DNA of 64,000 nt from Protula sp. h YS-2021 (Eukaryota > Annelida > Polychaeta > Sabellida > Serpulidae): assembly GCA_949752745.1 (NCBI GenBank), contig OX457028.1, positions 8,825,389-8,889,388 of the forward strand, written 5' to 3'. This document shows positions 19,558 to 59,294 of the stretch, one piece after another; position 1 is the stretch's first letter, and each line of letters begins with the position of its first letter. Both the position numbers and the translations under genes were made by a program. Under the pieces are notes generated by a model. It made no database searches. It was given only the letters and a program-made list of their open reading frames with translations, and was not told the DNA's origin.

Positions 19558-19900
19558 TATACGGTAAAACCTCCTTTACTGAACACCTCCCAATAGCGAA
19601 CACCTTATTTCGGTCCTAAATCACCCCCCCCCCCCAATCACTTTTTCACCGATTTCAAAAATAATACGACGACGTACATCTACAATATCTATATATTTTC
19701 ACTGTGCAAGGCTGCAGCTCCCTAAGACAAATGGTACCATGCGAAGTGGCGCGGACAAACCATCGCACAATTGCTAAGCCCAATTCTGCGCAATTTTTGT
19801 CGGTTTGTTATTTTCTACTAGAAATTTACCTTTAAAGCAAGTAAAAACATTGTAAAGTTTAACATACGTTTTTGTTTGTTTATTTGTTTTTTTTTCTTTT
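19558..19900. other. Possible DNA-transposon end and spacer
   Basis: ACGGTAAAACCTCCTTTACT at about 19561 resembles the ends of pogo/Tigger-like elements. No partner end or transposase was recognised. The remainder is featureless apart from a poly-C run near 19625. Confidence 0.3.
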
Positions 19901-19904
19901 TTGG

Positions 19905-20430
19905 CTGTGGGGACGCTTTGGACCTAAATTCATTTGGGGACCTAATGGCCGGGAACGTTATTCCAAGGTAAAGATTAATTAATTCAGGTTATCATACACT
20001 TTTTGGCTTTGGAAAGGTTTGGCCCTAAATTCATTTTGGGACCTTATGTCAGGGGACATATGAGCGGTGTAAAGCTTAAAAAAGCGTTAATTTAGGTTGT
20101 ACGTTCTTTTTGCTTGGGGGACGTTTTGGTCCTAAATTCATTTGGGGACCTTATGGCCGGGTACTTAATGGCCAGGTACCTTATGGCCGGGGTAAAGATC
20201 AATAAATCATTAATTTGGGTTACCACAAGTTTTTTTGACTTTGGGGTGGGGGCGAGGGTTGGCCCTAAATTCATTTGGGGACCTTATGGCAGCGGACATA
20301 TGGCCGGTGTAAAGCTTAATAAAGCGTTAATTTAAGTTATCATGTGTTTTTCAGCTTTGGGGGCGTTTTGGCATTAAATTCATTTTGGGACCTCATGACG
20401 GGGACTTTATGGCCGGGGATGTCTAGTCCT
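19905..20430. repeat. Tandem repeat of about 115-125 bp
   Basis: Four copies sharing CCTAAATTCATTTGGGGACC, TTATGGCCGGGG and GTAAAGCTTAATAAAGCGTT. Internal GGTACCTTATGGCC duplications add length variation. Confidence 0.85.
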
Positions 20431-20469
20431 CGATTCCACTACGACAAATTTTGCTTTTTGGGACATTGT

Positions 20470-21215
20470 GGCAGATGCAATATTTTGGAAATTGGCCATC
20501 AGGATATTAAAAAATGCCCCCCATTTAATCAATTTCTAGTGGCTCGCCAAAAAAGCAACTCTTCAAGAGATGCCTACCTAGAGAACAAACTTACAAAATT
20601 GGACAGAAATAAGATCCAAACTGTGTGAAAAGAAGCATTTTGGAAATTTGAAGCAAATAAATTAAAAAATGCCCCTACTTGGCTAATTTTTGGCGGATCG
20701 CCTAAAAAAGGTATCAAGAGAGGCCTACCTAAAGAACATTTTTGAAAATTGGGCAATCAAAACATTATAAATGATAAATGCACCCCCCCCCCCCCCAATT
20801 TTCCCAATAATTGGCGGATTGCCACATAAAAATCAATTTTGAAGAGAGGCCTACCTAGAAAACAACCGTACAAAATTTGGAATCCAATCAAAATTGTGGA
20901 AGAAGAAGCATTTTGATAATTGGATGCGGAAAAATTAAAAAAAAATGCCCCCCCCCCCCAATTCGGCCAATTTTTGGCGCATCGCCAAAAAAGTAATTTT
21001 TCAAGTGACAAATACCTAGAGAATATTCGCACAAAATTTAAAGAAAATCTGATTAAAATTGTGGGGGGGGGGGGGGGGGTAGAAGAATTTTGAAAATTTG
21101 CAACGAGAAATATGCCCCCCATTTGGCGTATCGCCAAAAAAAAAAAAAGCAATTTTTCAAAAGAGGCTTACCTAGAGAGCAATTGATCAAAACAGGAAAG
21201 GAATCCAATAAAAAC
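20470..21215. repeat. Diverged ~180-bp modules with poly-C joints
   Basis: Four or so copies of a unit with GGCGGATCGCCAAAAA, AGAGAGGCCTACCTAGAGAA, ACAAAATTTG and AGAAGCATTTTGAAAATT, with a variable run of C at the joint (for example near 20783, 20947 and a poly-G run at 21063). Same family as 18960-19540 and 22240-22560. Confidence 0.82.
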
Positions 21216-21229
21216 TAGACTGGCCAGTG

Positions 21230-21680
21230 TTTTTGTTAAAACAAAACCGGATATGTCTCCCCCGCCCCACAATCAGTCACATGGAAAATGAGGAACAGAA
21301 TAAAGCCATTTTAGAAGTTCATTATGCCAGGATGCTAAATAAAACATTTTCGAATTATTGAGTTTGAAAGCACAAATAACGTCATAACTCACAAATGATG
21401 ACGTCATAGGTACAACTTTGACGTGTCAAAAAATTCCTGGTTAAAAAGTCTCATAATGTATTTTGTGCCGAAGCGCTAGGTTCAATAGTTTTCGATTTAT
21501 TGAGCTTGAAAGCATAAATGACGTTATAACTCGCAAATGATGACGTCAAAGGTACAACTTAGAAGTGCCAAAAAAATTCCCTGCTTAAAAGTGGTCCCAT
21601 AATGTATTTTGTGCCGAAGCGCCAGGTCTAAAAGTTTTCGAGTTATCAAGCTTTAAAACATAAATGGCGCCATGATATGG
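21230..21680. repeat. Tandem repeat of about 140 bp containing TGACGTCA
   Basis: Copies share AATGATGACGTCA (21397, 21537), ATAATGTATTTTGTGCCGAA and GCTTGAAAGCATAAATG. The perfect CRE palindrome TGACGTCA is present in two copies. Confidence 0.82.
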
Positions 21681-22235
21681 CAAAAAACGCACAAATAAAC
21701 AATTTAAAAAATCGCCAAAAATACATTTTTACAGAAAATGAAGAAAAACTTCGCAGTAAACATTTGCACTATATGTGGGTTCTTCTTGCCACGTTTCAGC
21801 CTAATGGAACAAACTGTTTCGGAGATATCGCAACAATATGGCCAAAAAACGTAAAAATCAAAAATTTTAAAAATCGCTAAAAATACTTTTCAACTTAAAT
21901 GAGGAAAAACTGCAGTATATATTTGCGCTTTATGTGTGTTCGTCTTGCGACGTCTAAGCCTTATCCAACGAACTGCTTTGGAGATATAGCCTGCCAAAGT
22001 GAAAAAAATGCCCGACCTCCCCCCCCCCCCTTCCCTTTGTTCAAAAAATTCCCGAAAATAGAATTTTTGAAGAAACGAAAAAAAAAATAACACGGGCAGC
22101 ATCTAGACATGTACCCGAATATGTATGTATGTTTTGAGAAAACTCGACTCATTAATTTCATAAGAACTCACTGGGGACAGACAGACGGAGACATCAAATA
22201 CTATATATGTCTCCCATAATGGAGACATATAATTG
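21681..22235. repeat. Diverged modules closed by GACAGACGG tract and 11-bp-arm hairpin
   Basis: Two modules with GAGATATCGCAACAATATGG / GAGATATAGCCTGCCAAA and GCGCTTTATGTGTGTTCG-like phrases, then GACAGACAGACGGAGAC. It ends in a perfect hairpin at 22204-22231: arms TATATGTCTCC / GGAGACATATA, loop CATAAT. Another example of the array-microsatellite-hairpin layout. Confidence 0.72.
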
Positions 22236-22640
22236 TGGCAAAAGAAGCATTTTGAAAATTGGAAGCCAAAAAATTAAGAAAATGCCCCCCTTTTGGCGGA
22301 TCGCCAAAAACAGTAATTTTTCAAAGAGGCCTACTTGAGAATATCTGAACAAAATTTAATGAAAAAAATCTGATCGAAATTGTGAGAGAAGCATTTTGAA
22401 ATTTGGCAACCGAAAAAATTTCAAATGCCCCCTATTTGGTCAATTTTAGGCGGATGGCCAAAAAAAGAAATTTTTCAAGACAGGCCACCCTAGAGAACAT
22501 TCACACATAATTTGAAAGGAATCTAATTAAAAATGAAGGAGAAGAAGCCTATAAAGTAAAAGTTTAAATACGTACACACAAACGACGGCTGCCACTCTAC
22601 TGATGTAATAAGATCACCCCGACGAAGTCGGCTGGTCTAA
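22236..22640. repeat. Diverged modules ending in CCGAC-GAA-GTCGG hairpin
   Basis: Two copies of the GGCGGATCGCCA / AGGCCTAC module, then ACGTACACACAAACGAC and the hairpin CCGAC-GAA-GTCGG at 22619-22631, followed by CTGGTCTAAAAAG. The terminus is almost the same as the one at 13586-13598. Confidence 0.75.
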
Positions 22641-22734
22641 AAAGTGTCTAGACTTTTTTCAACGAAACAAGAATCCCCCCCCCCCCCCCCTGCATAATTC
22701 TGATATTCAAGAGAACTGGCGCACTTCACTTTTA

Positions 22735-22880
22735 AATTCAGGCGAATATTCGTAAGGCGAATTGTCGCTAGGCGTATTGTGTCCAAACATATTGCCACTG
22801 AGCGACTTGTCGCTAGATGAATTGTCGCCTGACATATTGTCGCCTGACGTATTGTCGCTAGGCTTACTGTCTGGGATTCG
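22735..22880. repeat. ~15-bp minisatellite of GCGTATTGTCGCTAG words
   Basis: About nine degenerate units such as GGCGAATTGTCGCTA, GACATATTGTCGCCT and GACGTATTGTCGCTA. Confidence 0.8.
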
Positions 22881-23409
22881 GGTGAACCACTTGATCCCTC
22901 TCCATGTATGAAAAAAAAAATCATTGAAAAACTGTCGAGTTTTACAATCAAGAAGTTTTTCGGTTTCTGAAATTTAAATCGTGGCAGGTGTACTGTGCAC
23001 ACAGCGAAACACATAAAATAATTTGATGTGGACTGCTATCTCCCATTTCAACTGGCATCTGGATCTTCCAAGACTTGGGTTTGTGCATTGAGACCTTTGA
23101 TAGCTTCAGGGATCAGAGAAAACGCTAGAATAAATCATTTCTATTCAAGTGTAACAGTTTCAAGCATTTAAGCGTTTTCAAGTTTCTTCCATTTAAAGCG
23201 TTTTCAAGTTTCTTCCATTTCTGTCTTAAAAGGAAGGAAAGCAAATATTTCTTCCGGGTGGGAAACAACAGGGTGCTGTGGTTTTCTCCCACTCCGGAAG
23301 AGCTAACCACCAACAGGTCAACTTCGCTCGCTTTGAGGCGAATTTTGAAAACAGCATTTTGCGAGAGAAAATTACTTACAAGTCTTCAGTGGAGTTTGCC
23401 TAAGGGCCC

Positions 23410-23615
23410 TCAAAGCTGACAATTATAGACTAGAACCCCAGAGACACTCGAACCTCCGTGTAACGCGGATGACCTTTTGTATCTGTGCTAGGGCAGAGAC
23501 ACGATTCCCCGGGCAACCAGGATGACCTATGATATCGGTGCTAAGGCACAGACATGATCCTCCGTGTACCGCGGATGTCTTATGAAATTAGTGCTAAGGT
23601 TGCCTTGCAAGATGT
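23410..23615. repeat. Three copies of a ~68-bp repeat
   Basis: Copies share TCCGTGTAACGCGGATGACC and TGCTAAGGCACAGACA with substitutions. Confidence 0.7.
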
Positions 23616-23759
23616 CACGTTTTTCACAATTCTAACAATTTTACATTTTTAAATTTCACAAAAGCCAAGTTTTGTGCTTAGAAAAAAAATTAATTTGACA
23701 ATTTGCAATATGTTTTATCCGTCTGTAAAATTTAAAAAAAAAAAATTGGACGAAGAGTT

Positions 23760-24460
23760 TTGAGGACACCACCCCGACGACACCGCCCCGACGACACGCT
23801 CCACTACGCGGACAAAACTGTATCAAAACGCCAAGTTTTACAAAATTTCAAAATACTGTCATTTTGGCAGCTTTTTTTCATGAATCCGAACAAAAAAGTA
23901 CGATGTTCACACCTGCAATAAGTGCACAGTGTTCCCTCCTACTACCCCCCTCTCTTCCCCCTATCAAAACACTGTCATTTTTAACAATTTTTCATGAATC
24001 CGAACAAAGGTACGACGGTGCATACCTGCAGTAAGTGCTCTCTCCGTGTGTGAGATTTAAACAACAATCTGATTAATAGTTTTGAAGGTCTAGCCTACAC
24101 ACGACATAAAATATGCTACGTTCCAATAATCGAAAATAAATTTATCACTTCGTGACCCCGAATAAAAATAGTGCGTTGCCTAAGAGTTATATCCGTGTAT
24201 AACATTTCAAAATAACCTGACCTATACTTTCGAAGATATGACGCGGACTAAATTGCATAAATGCTAAGTTTCACCAAATTTCAAAATACGGCCATTTTGA
24301 TAATTTGTCATGAATCCAAACAAAAATATGACTTTCAATATATGCTCTATCCGTGTGTAAAATTTCAAAACAATCTAATCAATAGTTCAGGAGGTCTAGC
24401 CCGGACCGCGTGTGGACAGACGGATGGGTAATCATATCCCTCCGTTACAGGGGGGAAAAC
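23760..24460. repeat. Diverged modules with GGACAGACGGATGG terminus
   Basis: Units with CACCAAATTTCAAAATAC, GGCCATTTTGATAATTTGTC, TCATGAATCCGAACAAA and ATCCGTGTGTAAAATTTCA. The block ends in GTGTGGACAGACGGATGGG and a weak CCCTCCGTTACAGGGG stem near 24438-24452. Fourth instance of the array plus GACGG layout. Confidence 0.7.
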
Positions 24461-25239
24461 AACTCCTGATAGCTTTCTTTTAAAGAAAGAAATACTGGAA
24501 CAACCCCAAATCTTCCGCAATAACTTTCACAAACATGCCACTTTTCCTCCAAATCCGGTCCGATCGCTTTGAAATTTGAAAGGAATGTTCCCATGAAGTT
24601 CACCCACCACATTTGATTTACCACAAATACAAGGAACATGCTTTATTACCTTATAATTTAGAAATATTTATTCCCCCAAAAAGTTTCTAAAATCATATAT
24701 CAACAAGAATGTGCGCTACCAATGTTGACAAAATATAAATTTGGTAGACCTCCAGGGGAACCTTGCCATCAAATTTCAAGGTGATCTGACCGGATTTAAG
24801 GTACGATGCCCTAATGTTTGGCATTTAGCGAAAAAATGTATTAAAAAGGCCAGAGCGACCAAGGCTTGACCGAAACCATACCAAAATACTACCATCCAGC
24901 TGAAGAGCTACCTAGGATCATTCCTCTAAAATTTTGAAAACCAGTGAACCATAACTGCTTTAAACGTAGTGTTTTGTGTGTGTTTTCCGAAATGTGACAG
25001 TTTTTGGTAATGTTCTGGGAATTTTGGTTAGAATCCAAAATACAAGTTTGGTGGAGGGACTCCGGTTGGACGTTCCTGTCAAATTTCAAAGAGATCGGAC
25101 TACATGTGTAGTTTATTTGTTTTCCGTTTTCTCTTCTTATTTATACAATATTTTGTCAACTTTTGTTATTATTTTAAAACATTTTGGCCGCACCGACAAT
25201 AATACAACCTCGCTGAAGATCAACCTCGAAATATTCCTG

Positions 25240-25270
<31 letters not shown>

Positions 25271-28200
25271 GATCGACCCATAACTGCAATGCGAGTAGTA
25301 TTTTTGTGTTTTTCGCAAAATAAACAAATAAATAAATCCAAACAACAGAAAAAAAACTAGAATTTTGAAAAAAAAATTTGACACAAAAAACAATATAAAA
25401 GCCCATCGGTGTTTGGGAAAAGCTTATCGGTGAGACTCGCTGGGTTAAAAACCATAGAATAAATTACATTGTAATTTACGACTATTGGGGAGATAGAACT
25501 GGTTAGGGTAGGCGTTTAGTAAAAAGGGCCTTCTTAAATGTTTACATGAGCGGGATTTCTATGCAGAATTCGAGACTCAAACAGAAGAAATCGACACCTA
25601 TTCGCCGAACAATGGGATGCGTTGTAGCTCTAACACAGATATGTCTACCAGGTAGAATAACGGTAAGGAGGAACCGACTTGAAGCTGATAAGACAGTCAA
25701 GAGAGTATTTTGAGGAAATGTTTTTGGACAAAGCACCTTTCTTTTTCTGTTATCAGGTGTTGTGCACGAAATGAAAAATCGGTGGATAATTTTATAAAAC
25801 TCTGTTCCTTTGGCTGCCTTGAAGGCACTTAGGTGCTCACAGCCACATAAACTCATAATCTTTCCATATATGTTTGTTATTTGCAGCACGTCATTGTAAA
25901 AAATGGATTTTACTACGCTTTTCTCTCAAGTTTCAAATCAAAACAAAACTCATGCACTGTAACCCTGTTTTTTACTGGTTCGCGTGAAGGCTCGCACCGC
26001 AAAGCAATGCCCGAAAACGCAATTTTAAGAAATAAATTCAATATAATTAGTGACTCAATACATTACAGTCGAAAAGAATAGTTTGTTTGATTGGGATAAA
26101 ACAATGCATATCTATCGTATCCTTTATTTTTCTGGCAAGAAGTTCCACACATTAACACAATTTTATGCTGATGCATTGGACCTTCAAAGTTGTTCTTTAA
26201 ATTTTACATTGAAAGTTACACTGCTGCCCTGTTTTTTTATTACAAACAAGCTAAAAATAGCGCTATTAAGTTTTAGGTAGTAAATACTACTCTGGCCAAA
26301 TCAAATCACCGAAGTTGTCCACTGCAAGCGACAGAAGACACTTTTACTCTGGTCCCATTTGCTTGGCAGCATAAAAATAGATCCACCATTCTCCCTGTTG
26401 CCAACGACCCTCGATCCATGCTCTTTTTCAGGCAATGTTTTCTTTTTTTCAGAAAAAGCTCCGCAACTCCCCTTGTGTTTTAAATATTTTCTTATCATTT
26501 CTTTACAACTAATTTTCAATTATGTCGTTTCCAGATTCCTCCGCGGGCAAATTTGGTTTATCATTGGCTATCTGGGAATTCCTGTCTGGATGGCCGGGGA
26601 ATAAAACTCTCCGATGAGGCTGGAGTGGGCAGATTTGGAAACTTCTAGACTTACAGACTGAGAGTTACGTACACCTGACAACCATTGAAAACCGAGGATA
26701 TCGTTAGCAAAATAGCAAGGTAGATTTTGTGAAAAATAGTGGAATAAATTATAAGTCTCAGTTAAAGTTCAGCTTTTTTACTGAAGTCTATTCTTGATTA
26801 AATGCATGGTGTTTGTGAAAGAAACAGCCAGAAGACTTTTTAACCGGGCTAAAAGTGCACATCTCCCAACTCTTCCTAATTTTATTTTTGGAAGAGTCGC
26901 GCTATTCACGAGCTGAAAAGCGCACCTTTGCCATTCTTCGGATAGGAAGGAAAAGTGGGTCGTGTTGCCGATTGAAATAGTAACACATAATAATTCAAAC
27001 CATTATCGGGTTATGCATATTATCGGCAGATATAAAATGGTTTCTGTGGTAAAGTGACAATGCACGATACACCACCCACTTTAAATTATAGTGTCATTAG
27101 GAAGTTCTCTACTGGACATGCCAAACTTTGTAGGGAAACAGAAGTGCCATATTGAATGATCTGACACAATCCGACAAAATCCAAGAGTGAATTGCCTGTT
27201 TTACAGGTAAGAAAACACTTCGTTTCGTTGCAAGCATAAGTCATTAGACTCATATTGCCAATCGATACATTTTACTATGCAAGATTCGCTAAAGTTTTGT
27301 TTTTGTTTCATTGGTTTTAAATTATAAAGAAAAAATCTATTAATATTTGAAATATATTCAATAAGGAAGGCTTCATGAATTGATGACACTGCTTTCAATT
27401 TGATACTTGCCCTGTCCTGTCCCAACTTTTTAAATGGCTTGCTACTGCTACAAAATGCTTTCTTTATCTTATAAATTTTCTCAAACTTGATATTTAATGA
27501 TCCGAATATATTTCACCATTTTGTTGACTTTAATTTAAAGGTTTTCAGTACAAACTACAATAAAGTTATCATCTCAGTCAGTTGAAAGAATTATGTGATC
27601 GATATATGTCTGAGATTTCATAAGATGCAAATAACATAACAAAGAACAATGAGTATTTTATTTAAGAGATTTTACATTACCTTGAGACAAGAATGGAGAT
27701 ATTTAGACTTTATAGTGCTTGCATTACATTTCCTGGAATACACTGCTTTCAATTTGTTACTTGTCCTGTCTTCCGAAACTTTTTTGCAATCCGCTAAAAA
27801 TTGGATAAATAGCAGCATTTTTTATATGTTTTTGAACGCGAACTTTCAGTATGTATCTTTTGTAATCTTTTATCGAGCTGTAATTACATTTTACAAGAGG
27901 CTTCATCGAAAAAAAGTTGTTTTAAGTGGCGCAGTAAATATTACTAATATCATTTATTGGCGTTCTACCAAAATATCTAAATTCGCGTCATGCATAATTC
28001 AAGACAAGACAACTGACCAATGTTTCTTGGTGTGTCTTTGATATTATACAAGTTTAGCGTGGTTAAGTTGCTTCGACAAGAGCTAATTAATACTTGTGCT
28101 ACACCAAATCATGAAAGCCTAGTCATGAAAGGTAGACCGGAGACGACTCTTTGGCAATTACTCAGGAGTAATTTATTCACATAACCACGTAGTTTGTCTT

Positions 28201-30450
28201 TTTAACCGCAACATATTATCAAATGCATCCAAAACTCAACAAAAGAAACACAGTTCCAAATAATCCAATTAAAAAATGTTGTCAGCTAATCACATCTGAA
28301 ACAGTTCCAGCTATACAGGTCCAAGAAAAATCAATAACAAAGTCGTAAAAGCCTTCAGCGAGCAACAGGAAAGTTGCAGGAGTAAATTAATCAACTAGCT
28401 AGCCCAGTTTCATTGGATAATAATCGAGAAAGTGTGCTGAATAAAAATCGCTTCTGTTGTCAGAAAACGATAACGATAAAACGATAAAATTTTCTAGGCC
28501 GGTCTGGAATTTGGGAAACATAATTTGCTAAATTATATTTGCCCTTCTAGTTTTATTTAGGACTAATGGCTAAAAAAAGAAAGTGCTCTTACATACCACA
28601 GAAGAGCTAATTCCAACCCATCTGGCTTGAGTGGAAAGATGTACAAGTAACGACACATATTCTCCTAGTGCTTTGATCATAACTGGTATCTGGTTCTAAG
28701 ATAAGGTCTTGTATTTGGTAAGGTGTCATATTCTAATAGATTGTGAGCACTGAGTAAGAATGAACTTTATAAATGGCTTGCTACAAATGTAACATTCCAT
28801 TACATGCAAGTAACAACAAAGAGCAACCTAAGAAAAAAGAATAGCTCCACCAGTTTGAAAGAGAGAGGAAGAAAAATAAAAAAAGAGAGGAAGATCATAA
28901 ATGCTTTTGCATTACGTTTTGTTCAAGTTGTAAAATCCAAAGAAAAATCACCAAGAAACATAATGACATATACAGTGATACGTTAAGAATTAACTGTTGC
29001 ATGTAATGATTGCATATCCTAGTTCAAAGGTGAGAGTAGAAGTAAAATAATTCACCTCAAATCAAATCAAACGATTCAGAGCAATTCTGTCATTCCGCTA
29101 CTACACATAGAGGTATGAGTTTCTTATCAGTCACACCCAGGTGGATGACCATTTAGCAATGCTGATTGTTTAGCAATGGCCTCATCGGTACTTCGTTTCC
29201 AAAAGGTGTGTTTTAGACTCACAGATGTGTAAGAGTATGAGGAACCAGCGTTATTATCCTGTAATCAAAGGAGCACAGCAACACATATATTACCGACTTT
29301 ACCGACTTTACACCCATCCACATATACAAATTTAGCCAACATGTTGTAGATTAATCTGTTGCTGCGAAGAAATTTTGTATATAAAACTTAAAAAAGAATT
29401 AAAAGAACATAATATACATGCAATTTAAATATTTGTTGTAGCCCTCACAAAGAACAGTTGTTTTTTTAATTAGCATTATAATTTATACGCCTTGACCCTT
29501 TTCAATGAAATTTGTTTGGCATGAACCTTTCTAAGTGCACATTATGGGAAAAATCACCCCAATCGCAATGGGCTTACAATTAATGGATCAGTGTTCACCA
29601 CAAAGTAATCCCGCTGTTTTCAACACGTTGTTTTAAGTAGTAAAAACCACAAATGCTTTCAATCCCGGAACGCATTTTCTGCGTATTGCTTCTAAAAAAT
29701 AATAATTTTATGAAAGATGCAATATTTTGATGGCCAGCATCTAATAGATGCATATGTTAAAATCGTTTCTCGGATACAGGTAACTCAGTAAACTGATATC
29801 TGTAATATTCGAAACTGAGTTGGAAACTGCATAATATTGATTGCTATAATAATTTATTAAACATGTATGTATAAATTTATGAATATTTGTTCTTCCAGAT
29901 CACTGACCTGGAACTGGCATAACAACACTTTAGCAAACGTTGACCTATGATCAATACAGTAGACCATTACCGCTTGCATACTGACACCATAACAAGTGGC
30001 ACAATACAATACTTTAATGCATAGGTGTAATCCATGACCGGGTAAATGCACTATACCTCTATTGATTCTCCTCAATGATTATTGCACCAAGAACGAATTC
30101 GGTTATAGCATGCGTTGAGATAGAAAGTCGTGTATCCATTTAAACTGTGTATACTGACAATGGTTTTAGAAGTAAAAACGTATAAATATTCTTTTGAAAT
30201 CAAATACTGCGAATTTTTCGATTATTCTTCTGAAGAACTGCTTAGCAAATAGCATGTGTTTGATAACAAAATGAGTAGAGATGACATTTCAGTATGTATA
30301 AGTTAAATTCAATGTTGAAAATGAGAAACAAATATTTAAAAAGACCAAAGGACAATAGAACTACAGTTCTTCTTACCTATAATAGACGATTGCGTGATAA
30401 ATCAAACAACAAAACCAAACTAGATCGATTTCAACAGTGTATCAAAGCTG
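24461..30450. other. About 6 kb without recognisable genes
   Basis: AT-rich sequence with scattered poly-A/T. Short repeat-like stretches around 24500-25320 resemble the preceding arrays (phrases such as GATCTGACCGGATTTAAGG and AATTTCAAAGAGATCGG). The longest open frames (minus 25542-25889, plus 27649-28041) show no domain and no splice-linked neighbours, so they are not called as genes. The promoter and any 5' UTR exon of the NACHT-WD gene should lie at the right side of this block; no core promoter was identified. Confidence 0.5.
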
Positions 30451-30622
30451 CAATTCGCATATGCTGAAACAGTGTCTATCAAAAAGAAAAGTAACTTTAA
30501 AAATGTATCAGTCATATAAGAAATATCACTATAAAAATCAGGATAGAAAATCAATAAATGAGTCATGCCAGGAAAACACAAGTACAACAAAAGACGCCAC
30601 AGGTACAAGAACTGATGAGATC

Positions 30623-58013
<27,391 letters not shown>

Positions 58014-58193
58014 CTCTTTCATAAGACAAGGAGAATATCATTCACCCATAATTTTGTGGGTTGAAAATGCGACTTTTATGTGGATACTTTTAAAATTTGT
58101 TGATTCTACAGTGCATTAGTTCCCCCATGACAAAGCTTACTTAAGTCTGTGTAATTTGTCATAATCTCGGTATACTAACTGCGATGCCGAAAC

Positions 58194-58460
58194 ATGACTT
58201 TAACTACGATGAATTTGATCAGCGATAATTATGATAACGGTGATAACGCTGAAAGCAATCATAACCTTGATAACTTTGTTAACTTTGACAACTGCGAGAA
58301 CTCTGATAATTGTGATAACTTTAATAACTGCGAGAGTTATGGTAATTGTGATAACTTCGATAACTGCGAGAACTATGATAATTGTATTAACTTTGATAAC
58401 TATGATATTTGTGATAACTTTATGACTGTTGTTACATGGATAGATAACTGTAATAACAAT
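58194..58460. repeat. GATAACTnnn minisatellite downstream of the NACHT-WD stop
   Basis: Repeated 9-12-bp words such as GATAACTTTGATAACTGCGA and GATAATTGTGATAACTT. The open plus-strand frame rich in Asn and Asp over it is low-complexity and not called as a gene. It may be in the 3' UTR. Confidence 0.8.
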
Positions 58461-58884
58461 AACTTTAAACTATTTTATGGCGTTGTATTTGGCTACATTT
58501 GTAAATGTCTGAAATCGCTTTCAGCTATCTTTGCAATGACACGCCTTGTCTTTTCTACCACACGTAAACCCTGCCGCTGGTATAAAAATACAATAAACAA
58601 GATCATCAAAACCAGGTGCCGTCAGAGTAAAAATACACGAACTGGCATTGCGATTCTATCAACGGTCGCCGAATCAACGTTACATGAAAGTGACCTTGAA
58701 CTCGGTCACGGTTAAGACCGGAAATTGACCATTATGTCGGAAACGCTTAGACATCTAGCAATTCTGAGCTTATTTGCCTAAACAACTTTAAGTGATTATT
58801 ATTATTACCGTTATTATTATTATTTTATTTATTTATGTTATTTTTTTACTTTGAATTGTTATGACCGTGCAATTATGCACTGAA

Positions 58885-58889
<5 letters not shown>

Positions 58890-58964
<75 letters not shown>

Positions 58965-58965
58965 T
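58890..58965. repeat. (TA)n-(TG)n microsatellite
   Basis: About 25 TA units followed by about 12 TG units. Confidence 0.96.
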
Positions 58966-59294
58966 TGTACATAATATTATAATATGTTAGATTATCTAAG
59001 TACACATTTCTCTCATTGTCATTGCCCGGGTGGTATGCATAGTTGAGTACATGCACAGATGCGCCATTTTGTTATGTATCCCTTTATAACGAGACAGGGG
59101 TTCTCAAACAGGAAGAACGCATGTAGAAAAAATGCAAAATCCTTTAAATAACCTTTAGCACACCATCATCATTGGTGGTTAATAAACCTTTTTTATCCAA
59201 TGAGAATTAATAGGGGGTAAGTATGAGTAAAATTCTACCATTATTTTTTTACTTATCGGGGCTATTTTAAAGTTTTCTTCAGCTCTGTTTGCAT

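Noticed and set aside
25542..25889. 115-residue open frame, minus strand
   Set aside because: No domain or repeat relation recognised and no supporting context; left as non-coding.
27649..28041. 130-residue hydrophobic open frame, plus strand
   Set aside because: No recognisable family, AT-rich codons only, no splice-linked neighbours. Length is compatible with chance in AT-rich DNA.
58194..58715. 173-residue Asn/Asp-rich frame
   Set aside because: It translates a GATAACT minisatellite plus unrelated flank; low complexity.
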